A stretch of DNA of 10,180 nucleotides from SW-9-67-25 sp964471665 (lineage in GTDB: Archaea > Halobacteriota > Halobacteria > Halobacteriales > Haloarculaceae), in the NCBI GenBank assembly GCA_964471665.1, contig CAYYHG010000103.1:1-10180 (forward strand). Direction: 5' to 3'. The notes below the pieces were generated by a model, which ran no database searches, had not been told where the DNA came from, and saw nothing but the letters and a program-made list of their open reading frames with translations. The translations under genes were made by a program, and so were the position numbers. This document shows, in pieces, positions 1-5,375 of the stretch (position 1 is the first letter of the stretch; each line of letters opens with the position of its first letter).

Positions 1-93
1 ATCGTCGAGAACGACGACGGCGTCGTCGAACGGTTCGTCGGCGTCACGCAGGCCGAGGACATCGAGACTGCGCTGGCCGGCGCTGGCGCCTGA
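1..93 (+). CDS. thioredoxin-like protein, C-terminal end (partial)
   Basis: The first 30 codons are open from the window edge to a TGA at 91-93 and read IVENDDGVVERFVGVTQAED followed by IETALAGAGA. The pattern 'ENDDGVVERFVGV' followed by a short acidic helix matches the last beta strands and C-terminal helix of thioredoxins, where the strand after the cis-Pro ends in a G-x-x-V-x-R-F-x-G segment. The CxxC active site and the cis-Pro would lie upstream, outside the window, so a glutaredoxin-like or other thioredoxin-fold protein cannot be excluded. The stop codon is followed after 1 bp by the truncated tnpB remnant, so the IS element landed or was deleted right behind this gene. A thioredoxin reductase gene lies about 1.9 kb away on the other strand, which would supply the reducing partner (inference). 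Confidence 0.65.
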   Translation: MVENDDGVVERFVGVTQAEDIETALAGAGA

Positions 94-94
94 T

Positions 95-879
95 TTGCCC
101 CAGAAACCCGATGTGAACACGCTCAACGCGAGCAACAGCGTCGGCATCGACCTTGGCATCCCCAACTACATCCACACAAGCGATGGAAAGACCGTGGATT
201 GGCTTGACCTCGAAGACGAATACGACCGACTCCGACGCGAACAACGCAAACTCTCACGGACGGAGAACGGGTCGAACAACTACGAAAAACAACGCCTGAA
301 GGTCGCTAAGGTCAAGCGGCATATCCGCCGGAAGGTGCTGGATTACCAGCACAAGATTATACCGGTCGACGTAAGCCCTGATACTTTCAGCCGGGAACGT
401 CTGGCTGAGAAGTATCAAAAGTTACGTCGACCGGTATACGACGTGGCTCGTCCGTGAGTACGACGCCGTGTTCGTTGAGGACTTGGACCTGAAGGGGATG
501 CTTGAAGAGGAGGGGAATGCACGGAACAAGCAAGATGCAGCGTGGCGGCAGTTCATCACGCTGTTGGAGTACAAGGCGGAATTGTATGGGACGCACGTCA
601 AGCAGGTGAGAGCACAAGGCACCACCAAAGAGTGCGCGGCGTGCGGTGTGGAGACGGCGAAGCCTATCTGGGTGCGTGAACACTCCTGTCCGAGTTGTGG
701 GTTCGAGACGGACAGAGACGCGAATGCGGCGATGAACGTTCTTCAACGCGGCTTTTCTGAAACTAGGGCTGGGATGGCCCGAAGACACGCCCGTGGAGAC
801 TGTGACCGCTACGGACACCGCTGACCTTCAGCGTGTGTCTGCAAGTCACGTCGTGGAAACGGGAAGCCTCGGGGCTTGA
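95..879 (+). pseudogene. tnpB: tnpB (IS200/IS605 family), 5'-truncated and frameshifted
   Basis: Remnant of a TnpB RNA-guided nuclease/transposon protein. The first segment (95-358) carries RuvC motif I (VGIDLGI, Asp codon 149-151) and a charged helix. A 79-bp palindrome at 359-437 then breaks the frame. The second segment (from 438) carries RuvC II (VFVEDLDLKGM, Glu codon 477-479), the zinc ribbon (CAACG, then CPSCG) and RuvC III (TDRDANAAMN, Asp codon 717-719). One extra A in the AAA run at 760-762 shifts the frame again, after which the usual haloarchaeal tail (GLGWPEDTPVETV to VSASHVVETGS) reads on to the TGA at 877-879. Removing 79 + 1 bases leaves 705 nt, exactly 235 codons, so these two lesions explain everything. 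Haloarchaeal TnpB proteins are about 400-430 aa, so the N-terminal half (WED/REC part) and the left end are missing. All three catalytic acidic residues survive, but the protein cannot be made intact. The first open segment begins with TTG at 95; this is not a real start. Confidence 0.92.
359..437 (+). repeat. nested-palindrome element, copy 1 (inserted in tnpB)
   Basis: Outer arms 359-374 and 422-437 (ATACCGGTCGACGTAA and its exact complement; 17 bp if 358 and 438 are counted). A 4x4 internal mismatch follows, then an inner stem 379-392 with 403-417 (14 bp, one bulged G at 409) and a 10-nt loop 393-402. The element sits between the codons for HKI and TTW of tnpB. Removing 79 bp restores the frame. 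The sequence allows two readings: a clean 79-bp insertion (ATACC...GGTAT) without target duplication, or a 77-bp element (360-436) with duplication of TA. Orientation is taken as + because the conserved TAAGCC (372-377) is on this strand. It shares ends and layout with copies at 3529 and 4957. Confidence 0.9.
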
Positions 880-888
880 CCCCGAGGC
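866..888 (+). repeat. hairpin at the right end of the tnpB element
   Basis: Perfect 9-bp inverted repeat GCCTCGGGG (866-874) and CCCCGAGGC (880-888) with a 5-nt loop that contains the tnpB stop codon. In IS200/IS605 elements the right end carries a subterminal hairpin, and in tnpB elements the guide (omega/reRNA) is transcribed across the end of tnpB and the right end. By this rule the element would end shortly after the hairpin, around the GATTCAC at 889-895. The exact cleavage site is not determined here. Whether any RNA is still made from this broken copy is unknown. Confidence 0.6.
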
Positions 889-932
889 GATTCACCGGAA
901 CACTGTTGACCCGTTCGGCTCCAGGTAGGGAT

Positions 933-1607
933 ATGCACGTCGTCGTGAACGCAGCGATGAGCGCCGACGGGAAACTCTCGACGCGCGAGCGCGAACAGGT
1001 CGAGATCAGCGAGCCCGCGGACTTCGACCGCGTCGACCGACTGCGCGCGGAGAGCGACGCTGTGATGGTCGGCGTCGGGACTGTGCTCGCGGACGACCCG
1101 TCACTGACGGTCAAACGGCGGGAGTTGCGCGAACGGCGCCGCGAGCGGGGTGTGCCCGCCAACCCGGCCAGGGTCGTCGCGGACTCCCGGATCCGGACGC
1201 CGCCGGACGCCGCGGTGCTCGACGACACGGCCGGGAGCTACCTGCTCGTCAGCGAGGCCGCGCCCGCCGATTTCCTCGCGAGCATGCAGGACAGCGGCGC
1301 GACGGTCGTCGTGGCCGGCGAGGACCGCGTGGACATCCCCGCGGCGCTCTCAGAACTCGAATCCGAAGGGATCGACCGGCTCATGGTCGAAGGCGGGGGC
1401 GAACTCATCTTCTCGCTGTTCGCGGCGGGGCTGGTCGACCGGCTTTCGGTGTACGTCGGCTCGGTGGTCGTCGGCGGGCGCGAGGCGCCCACGCTCGCGG
1501 ACGGCGATGGGTTCACCGGCGAGTTCCAGGATCTCCATCTGTCGTCGGTCGAGCGCCTCGACTCCGGCGTCGTCCTGGCCTACGAGGTCAGTGAGAGTGG
1601 CCGGTGA
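933..1607 (+). CDS. arfC: 2,5-diamino-6-ribosylamino-pyrimidinone 5'-phosphate reductase (RibD C-terminal type)
   Basis: 224 aa, the full length of the archaeal single-domain enzyme. It reduces the ribosyl side chain of 2,5-diamino-6-(ribosylamino)-4(3H)-pyrimidinone 5'-phosphate with NAD(P)H, an early step of archaeal riboflavin/FAD synthesis in the cytoplasm. Family marks are the N-terminal strand with MSADGKLS (9-16), the nucleotide-binding DAVMVGVGTVLADDPSLTV (42-60), ADSRIRTP (83-90), and MVEGGGELIFSLFAAGLVDR (151-170) followed by the VYVGS strand. No N-terminal deaminase domain is present, as expected for archaea. ATG at 933 was chosen because MHVVVNAAMSADG is the natural beginning of the fold. 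The frame is open back to a TTG at 876, but that part lies in the right end of the tnpB element. I see no good TATA box just upstream; the IS insertion may have separated the gene from its old promoter or operon (inference). Its last 20 bp overlap tail-to-tail with the next gene. Confidence 0.88.
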   Translation: MHVVVNAAMSADGKLSTREREQVEISEPADFDRVDRLRAESDAVMVGVGTVLADDPSLTVKRRELRERRRERGVPANPARVVADSRIRTPPDAAVLDDTAGSYLLVSEAAPADFLASMQDSGATVVVAGEDRVDIPAALSELESEGIDRLMVEGGGELIFSLFAAGLVDRLSVYVGSVVVGGREAPTLADGDGFTGEFQDLHLSSVERLDSGVVLAYEVSESGR

Positions 1608-1872
1608 CCTCGCCGTAGGTCTGTCCGAACCGCTCCTCGAAGAGTTCCATCGTCAGGTCCTCCGTGGCCTGCAGGTCCTCGCTGACCTCGCCCTGGCTGT
1701 GGTGGACGATGCCGTGGGCCTGCTGTGCGAGTCCGAGCATCGCCAGGTCTCCCACGACCGACGTGATCGATTCCTCGTCCTCCGCCAGCAGGTCCGCGAG
1801 CCCGACTGGGACTTCGAGTTCGTCGCTGTCCGCGTCTGACTGGAGTTGCACCGTAACAGTATCGTCTGCCAT
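1588..1872 (-). CDS. small conserved haloarchaeal protein, function unknown
   Basis: 94 aa, acidic, no membrane segment and no signal peptide. It begins MADDTVTVQL and has a beta-strand N-terminus, then a helical middle with GDLAMLGLAQQAHGIVHHSQ (41-60), and ends FEERFGQTYGEVTGHSH (81-94... end), with several His residues near the middle and the C-terminus. I remember similar short proteins from many haloarchaea annotated only as domains of unknown function, but give no family number with confidence. The ATG at 1872 is preferred over an in-frame one at 1941 because a TATA-like box lies about 24 bp before it, which fits a leaderless transcript, and because the conserved-looking protein begins there. 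Its end overlaps the end of the riboflavin-pathway reductase gene by 20 bp. The trxB gene is upstream on the same strand, 110 bp away, so it could also be reached by read-through. Confidence 0.75.
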   Translation of the reverse strand: MADDTVTVQLQSDADSDELEVPVGLADLLAEDEESITSVVGDLAMLGLAQQAHGIVHHSQGEVSEDLQATEDLTMELFEERFGQTYGEVTGHSH

Positions 1873-1892
1873 GCTCTTGCTTTGCGAGGACT

Positions 1893-1899
1893 GGATAAA
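1893..1899 (-). promoter_or_regulatory. TATA-like box, leaderless promoter of the small gene at 1588-1872
   Basis: On the minus strand the sequence reads CTTTATCC, close to haloarchaeal TATA elements (TTTATA-like), centred about 24 bp before the ATG at 1872. Archaeal transcription starts about 25 bp after the box, so the transcript would begin at or next to the ATG. Confidence 0.5.
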
Positions 1900-1941
1900 G
1901 TGCCTGTGGAAATGTGTGGATCCGCTGGACGACCGAGGCAC

Positions 1942-1979
1942 GGACGGTTGGACTCATCTCCACGTCGGTATAACCGTCC
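1942..1979 (-). repeat. inverted repeat just after trxB (possible transcript end structure)
   Basis: Arms GGACGGTT (1942-1949) and AACCGTCC (1972-1979) pair perfectly over 8 bp with a 22-nt loop, starting 4 bp after the trxB stop on the minus strand. There is no T run, so it is not a classical terminator. It might stabilise the mRNA end or be chance. It does not carry the ends of the 80-bp palindrome family. Confidence 0.35.
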
Positions 1980-1982
1980 CTA

Positions 1983-3056
1983 TCAGTCGTCGGACTCGGC
2001 GGGCGTGGCGCCGGCCGACGCGGCGGTTCCGACAGGGATTCCCTCCAGGTACTCGTCGGCGTCCATCGCGGCCTTGCACCCCATCCCGCCGGCGGTCACG
2101 GCCTGCTGGTAGTGGTGGTCGACGACGTCGCCGGCTCCGAAGACGCCCGGCACGTCCGTCTTCGTCTGGCCGCCGCCCTCGCCGCCCTGCGTCTCGATGT
2201 AGCCCGCCTCGTCCATCTCTACGGCCGTGTCCTCGAGGTACCCGGTGTTGGGGGTGTGTCCGATTGCGAGGAAGACGGCGCCGACGTCGAACTCGAAGGT
2301 ATCGGTCCCGGGGTCGTCGAGGTTCTCCTTGGGATAGCCCTCCTCGTTCTGGGCGAGCACGACGTGGTCGACACCGTCTTCGGGCGAGCCGTGGATCTCC
2401 AGGAGTTCGGTGTTGCGCATGATTTCGACCTCGCCGGCCTCGGCTTTCTCCTGGACGCGGTCGGTCCAGTAGTCCTCGGCGCGGAAGTTCTCGCGGCGGT
2501 GGGCGATGTGGACGGTGTCTGCGAACTTCGTGAGGAACGTGGCCTCCTCCATGGCGGCGTCGCCGCCCCCGACCACGAGCATGTCCTCGCCGCGGAAGAA
2601 CGCGCCGTCGCAGGTCGCACACGTCGAGACGCCGTAGCCCATCAGTTCGTCCTCGCCGGGAACCCCGAGGGTGCGAGCGCTCGCACCCGAGGCGGCGATG
2701 AACGCGTCACACGTGTACCGGTCGCCGCTGGTGAGTTCGACCTCGAATGGACCGGCGTGCTCGCCCGGCCCCTCGCCGGTGGGACGGACGTCTGCCACGA
2801 CCCCGTGATCGATCTCCGCGCCGAACTGGGTGGCCTGGTCTTTCATCTTCTGGACCAGTTCCGGCCCGCTGATACCGTCCGGGAAGCCCGGGTAGTTGGC
2901 CACGTCCGTCGTGAGCGTCAGCTGGCCGCCGGGTTCGTCGCCTTCCAGGACCAGCGGTTCGTTGTTCGATCGTGCGGCGTAGACCGCGGCCGTCAGACCC
3001 GCGATTCCCGATCCGGCGATCACGAGTCGCCGATGTTCGACTGTCTCGTCTGTCAT
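1983..3056 (-). CDS. trxB: thioredoxin reductase (FAD, NAD(P)H)
   Basis: 357 aa, slightly longer than the roughly 320 aa of bacterial TrxB owing to acidic insertions and a tail. It passes electrons from NAD(P)H through FAD to a redox-active disulfide and on to thioredoxin in the cytoplasm. FAD-binding GSGIAG at residues 15-20; GGQLTLTTDVANYPGFP at 43-59; redox pair CATC at 146-149 inside the diagnostic STCATCDGAFF; second dinucleotide site VVGGGDAAMEEA at 161-172; HRRENFR at 186-192, the motif that binds the NADPH 2'-phosphate in this family; C-terminal FAD segment GVFGAGDVVDHHYQQAVTAGG. All key residues are present. The ATG at 3056 directly precedes the FAD fold; upstream in-frame codons run through the divergent promoter region and are rejected. 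A TATA-like CTACAAA lies about 28 bp upstream. It is divergent from the DUF357 gene and near the thioredoxin-like gene at the window start. Confidence 0.95.
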   Translation of the reverse strand: MTDETVEHRRLVIAGSGIAGLTAAVYAARSNNEPLVLEGDEPGGQLTLTTDVANYPGFPDGISGPELVQKMKDQATQFGAEIDHGVVADVRPTGEGPGEHAGPFEVELTSGDRYTCDAFIAASGASARTLGVPGEDELMGYGVSTCATCDGAFFRGEDMLVVGGGDAAMEEATFLTKFADTVHIAHRRENFRAEDYWTDRVQEKAEAGEVEIMRNTELLEIHGSPEDGVDHVVLAQNEEGYPKENLDDPGTDTFEFDVGAVFLAIGHTPNTGYLEDTAVEMDEAGYIETQGGEGGGQTKTDVPGVFGAGDVVDHHYQQAVTAGGMGCKAAMDADEYLEGIPVGTAASAGATPAESDD

Positions 3057-3080
3057 ACCTACGAGTTGGCTACCGGAGGG

Positions 3081-3087
3081 TTTGTAG
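3081..3087 (-). promoter_or_regulatory. possible TATA box for trxB
   Basis: CTACAAA on the minus strand, centred about 28 bp before the trxB ATG, inside the 163-bp divergent region between trxB and the DUF357 gene. The spacing fits a leaderless transcript; the sequence match is only moderate. The same region has an AT-rich CGTTTTAG at 3127-3134, which could serve the DUF357 gene on the other strand, but that would leave a leader of about 60 nt. Confidence 0.35.
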
Positions 3088-3219
3088 ATTGTGCTGTCCG
3101 ACTCCGTCCCTCGCACGTCCCCGAAACGTTTTAGTCCGACTGTGAGGACCGGGGGACCACTCTGGGTGTGCGTACCGGTTCCCGAACGACAGATGTAGGT
3201 GGGGATCCCAGTGACGGGT

Positions 3220-3516
3220 ATGGCGGATCTACAGGAGAAGACAGACCGGTACGAGGAACTGCTCGCGGCGGCAGTCGACGCGGCCGACATCGCGCCCCCG
3301 GAGGGAACCCCGATGGCCGGGGCCGCCGAGGAGTGTGCCGAGATGGCCCGGTCGTACCTCGAAGACGGGCGTCACTTCCGGGCCGAGGACGACTCAGTGA
3401 ACGCGCTGGCGGCCTTCTCGTACGGCCACGCGTGGCTGGACGCCGGGGCGCGCGTCGGTCTGTTCGACGTCCCCACGGACGGGGACCTGTTTACCGTTAC
3501 CGGGACCCGACCGTAG
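3220..3516 (+). CDS. DUF357 family protein
   Basis: 98 aa, helical and acidic. The second half has ALAAFSYGHAWLDAGARVGL (62-81), the signature of the archaeal DUF357 family, in which a helix carrying A-x-x-Y/F-S-Y-G-H-x-W-L-D-x-G follows a helix with Y-L-x-D-x-x-x-F. The first half has a tetratricopeptide-like helix (EECAEMARSYLEDGRHFRA, 37-55), so the protein may be a short helical repeat scaffold (inference). Function is not known. The ATG at 3220 gives MADLQEKTDRYEELL, a normal family start; a further in-frame GTG/ATG-type start at 3199 adds only MGIPVTG. No convincing TATA box lies 26 bp upstream. The gene converges on pyrD, with a palindromic element between them. Confidence 0.82.
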   Translation: MADLQEKTDRYEELLAAAVDAADIAPPEGTPMAGAAEECAEMARSYLEDGRHFRAEDDSVNALAAFSYGHAWLDAGARVGLFDVPTDGDLFTVTGTRP

Positions 3517-3528
3517 CGGCGACGACTC

Positions 3529-3610
3529 ATAGTGATTGCTGTACCGAATTCCCGTTTCGACCGCGTTGCGTCCTGCGGTCGATCCGGTAATGGCTTACAG
3601 CAATCAGTAT
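3529..3610 (-). repeat. nested-palindrome element, copy 2 (between DUF357 gene and pyrD)
   Basis: Outer arms 3529-3543 and 3596-3610 (ATAGTGATTGCTGTA against TACAGCAATCAGTAT, one mismatch). The inner stem TCGACCGC (3557-3564) pairs with GCGGTCGA (3575-3582) over 8 bp around a 10-nt loop. Read on the minus strand it begins ATACTG, seven bases, TAAGCC, the same frame of conserved bases as the copies at 359 and 4957. It fills almost the whole 93-bp gap between two convergent genes, and its last base is the first base of the pyrD stop codon on the minus strand. In transcripts from either side it would fold into a strong hairpin and could end transcription. Confidence 0.88.
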
Positions 3611-4665
3611 CACAGATCCGCCCCGACGGCGTCGGCGACCGAGTCGAACCCGTCCCGTTCGAGCAACTCCAGGAGGCCGCGGTTGATCTCGTGTGCGAGC
3701 GAGGGACCCTCGTAGACCAGCCCGGTGTAGAGCTGGACGAGGCTGGCCCCGGCACGGATCTTGCGGTAGGCGTCCTCGGCGGAGGCGACGCCGCCGACGC
3801 CCACGACCGGCACGTCGACACGCTCGGCGACGAAGCGGACCGTCTCCGTCGCGCGCGCCTCGATGGGAGCGCCCGAGAGCCCGCCGTCCTCGACGCGGTT
3901 GGGCGACTGCAGCGACCCGGGGCGGTCGGTGGTGGTGTTCGTCGCGACGACGCCGTCGAGGCCGAGATCGCGGACGACCGCCAGCGCGTCCGCCACGGCG
4001 GGTTCGGGCAGGTCCGGCGAGAGTTTCACCAGCAGTGGGGCCGCGCCAGCGTCGACCAGTTCCCCGAGGATGGCGGTCAGCGACTCCCGGTTCTGCAGTT
4101 CCTCGAACCCCTGGGAGTTGGGACAGGAGACGTTGACAACGAAGAAATCGCCTCCCTCGGCGACGCGCTCGTAGGTCCACCGGTAGTCGCTGGGCGCCAT
4201 CTCCGGTGTGACGTGTTCGGTCTTGGCGATGTTGACACCCACCGGGACGTCGACGTCGGTCGCAAGGAGGCGCTGTCCCACGGCGTCGGCGCCCTCGTTG
4301 TTCAGCCCCAGGCGGTTGATCAGGGCGCGGTCCTCGCGAAGCCGGAAGAGACGCGGGCGGGGGTTGCCCGACTGTGGCTCGGCGGTGACACCCCCGACCT
4401 CGACGAACCCGAACCCCAGACACGCGAGTGCGGCCGGGACCTCGGCGTTCTTGTCGAACCCGGCGGCGACGCCGACGGGACTCGGGACTTCCTGGCCGAA
4501 GACCCTCGTCGCCAGGCGGTCGTCGCGGACTGCGTAGCGAGCAGCGAGGACCCGCGAGAGTGGCGTCCGCTGTGCCATCCGGAGAAGGCCGTGTCCGACT
4601 GCGTGTGCCGTCTCGGCAGGAAGCCGAAACAGGAGCGGTTTCGCGATGTCGTAGACGGTCGGCAT
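3610..4665 (-). CDS. pyrD: dihydroorotate dehydrogenase, class 2 (quinone-type)
   Basis: 351 aa. It oxidises dihydroorotate to orotate in pyrimidine synthesis, using FMN and, in class 2, membrane quinone. The class 2 layout is clear: an N-terminal helical extension (residues 1-45, MPTVYDIAKPLLFRLPAETA onward) that binds the membrane and quinone; AAGFDKNAEVPAAL (67-80); EVGGVTAEPQSGNPRPRLFRL (89-109); INRLGLNNEGAD (116-127); ATNTTTDRP (241-249); GGLSGAPI (261-268); VVGVGGVASAEDAYRKIRAGASLVQLYTG for FMN phosphate (287-315). Odd point: the active-site loop reads NVSCPN (178-183), with Cys181 where the usual class 2 base is Ser; Cys is the base in class 1 enzymes. It follows the AbrB-like gene after 15 bp and probably shares its mRNA. 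The stop codon touches palindrome copy 2. Confidence 0.95.
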   Translation of the reverse strand: MPTVYDIAKPLLFRLPAETAHAVGHGLLRMAQRTPLSRVLAARYAVRDDRLATRVFGQEVPSPVGVAAGFDKNAEVPAALACLGFGFVEVGGVTAEPQSGNPRPRLFRLREDRALINRLGLNNEGADAVGQRLLATDVDVPVGVNIAKTEHVTPEMAPSDYRWTYERVAEGGDFFVVNVSCPNSQGFEELQNRESLTAILGELVDAGAAPLLVKLSPDLPEPAVADALAVVRDLGLDGVVATNTTTDRPGSLQSPNRVEDGGLSGAPIEARATETVRFVAERVDVPVVGVGGVASAEDAYRKIRAGASLVQLYTGLVYEGPSLAHEINRGLLELLERDGFDSVADAVGADL

Positions 4666-4680
4666 GGGATCGACCCAGCC

Positions 4681-4878
4681 TCAGAAGTCGTGTTCGACGT
4701 CTTCTTGATCTGCTTTCTGGATGATGATCTTGTTGTCGCGCACGCGGACGAAGACTTCGTCGCCGATGTCCATGCCCGCAACGGCGAGTTCGTCCTCGTG
4801 GAGATTGATGTGCACGTTGTGGTACTCGCCGTCCTCGTCTTTCGCACCACTCGGACTGAGTTTCTTCTTTCTGACCAT
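4681..4878 (-). CDS. small AbrB/SpoVT-like protein
   Basis: 65 aa: a basic start (MVRKKKLSPSG), then NVHINLHEDELAVAGMDIGD (21-40) and EVFVRVRDNKIIIQKAD (41-57). The pattern of a strand, a short helix with 'L-x-x-x-G-x-x-x-G-D-E-V', then two strands with 'V-R-V-x-x-x-K-I-I-I' is that of the swapped-hairpin AbrB/MazE/SpoVT fold, which usually binds DNA as a dimer. I infer a small transcription factor or antitoxin-like protein; no toxin gene is next to it, as pyrD follows. The ATG at 4878 was chosen because the fold fits and longer frames run through palindrome copy 3. pyrD begins 15 bp downstream, so the pair is probably one operon, and the product might control that operon (inference only). 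Confidence 0.68.
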   Translation of the reverse strand: MVRKKKLSPSGAKDEDGEYHNVHINLHEDELAVAGMDIGDEVFVRVRDNKIIIQKADQEDVEHDF

Positions 4879-4911
4879 CGCGCTACCTAGCCCTGCATCC
4901 CCGGAGGATCC

Positions 4912-4918
4912 ACTTAAG
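4912..4918 (-). promoter_or_regulatory. possible TATA box for the AbrB-like gene and pyrD
   Basis: CTTAAGT on the minus strand, about 37 bp before the ATG at 4878; this would give a leader of roughly 10 nt. It is the only AT-rich spot between the gene and palindrome copy 3. Confidence 0.35.
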
Positions 4919-4956
4919 TCTACCGTGGCGTGAACGACGGTATCCGACAGACGGTC

Positions 4957-5036
4957 ATACTGCCGGTCATAAGCCCGTGAGTAATTTCGACCCCCCGTGG
5001 GGTCGAATATCTCCACGTAGTTATGACCGGCAGTAT
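4957..5036 (+). repeat. nested-palindrome element, copy 3
   Basis: Outer arms 4957-4972 (ATACTGCCGGTCATAA) and 5021-5036, perfect over 16 bp. The inner stem TTCGACCCC (4986-4994) pairs with GGGGTCGAA (4999-5007) around a 4-nt loop, and a short CGTG (4976-4979)/CACG (5014-5017) pairing lies between the two stems. It begins ATACTG, seven bases, TAAGCC on the plus strand, like the other two copies, and is 80 bp long. It lies between the small membrane protein gene and the AbrB-like gene, both on the minus strand, and its last base is the first base of the TGA stop of the former. Confidence 0.9.
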
Positions 5037-5275
5037 CACTCCGTGTGTGCGGGGTGACCGACGAGGAGGGCCACGACGTTGCACGCGAGCAGGACGACGA
5101 AGGCCTGCGTCTGGGTCCACGACTCCAGTCCCGTCGCGAGCAACGGGAGATGGAGGAAGGGCAACACGATTGCGGCCCAGAACGCGATCCTGTGCACCGG
5201 CCACAGGAGTGCCTGGACGAGCGACACGTCGCCAGCGGGGAGGGACGGCAGGTCGGTAATGGAGGGAGTCGACAT
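5036..5275 (-). CDS. small membrane protein with two predicted helices, function unknown
   Basis: 79 aa. A short polar N-terminus (MSTPSITDLPSLPAGDVSL) is followed by a hydrophobic stretch HRIAFWAAIVLPFLHLPLL (about 28-46) and a second TQAFVVLLACNVVALLVG (about 56-73), with a short loop between them. Both fit membrane helices. I recognise no family. The ATG at 5275 is supported by GAGGT 8 bp before it and a TATA-like box further up. The stop codon touches palindrome copy 3. The sulfatase-superfamily gene lies 190 bp upstream on the same strand, beyond a likely terminator, so it probably has its own promoter. Confidence 0.68.
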   Translation of the reverse strand: MSTPSITDLPSLPAGDVSLVQALLWPVHRIAFWAAIVLPFLHLPLLATGLESWTQTQAFVVLLACNVVALLVGHPAHTE

Positions 5276-5283
5276 CTTGGATT

Positions 5284-5288
5284 ACCTC
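5284..5288 (-). promoter_or_regulatory. ribosome binding site in a small hairpin loop
   Basis: GAGGT on the minus strand, 8 nt before the ATG at 5275. It is flanked exactly by GGATT (5279-5283) and AATCC (5289-5293), which can pair over 5 bp and put the site in the loop. Most genes here look leaderless, so a Shine-Dalgarno site of this kind stands out. The pairing is short and may be chance. Confidence 0.4.
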
Positions 5289-5313
5289 AATCCATAGTCA
5301 ACACCCCTACCCT

Positions 5314-5320
5314 CATATAG
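5314..5320 (-). promoter_or_regulatory. possible TATA box for the small membrane protein gene
   Basis: CTATATG on the minus strand, about 42 bp before the ATG at 5275, giving a start site near 5290 and a leader of about 15 nt that would just contain the GAGGT. Confidence 0.4.
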
Positions 5321-5375
5321 GTACGAGAGCCTTCGATCAGTTTCGACGCATTTCACGACGAGACCGGCGCGACCG

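Noticed and set aside
359..437. Programmed frameshift site in tnpB
   Set aside because: The break is a 79-bp palindromic insertion, and a second single-base lesion lies downstream; this is decay, not recoding.
876..932. N-terminal extension of the riboflavin-pathway reductase from a TTG at 876
   Set aside because: The extension is encoded by the right end of the tnpB element and does not belong to the enzyme fold.
2112..3134. Long open frame on the plus strand opposite trxB
   Set aside because: It is the shadow of the trxB reading frame in GC-rich DNA; trxB has all family motifs and the opposite frame shows none.
3532..4890. Long open frame on the plus strand opposite pyrD
   Set aside because: Shadow of pyrD and the AbrB-like gene; it begins inside palindrome copy 2 and has no recognisable domain.
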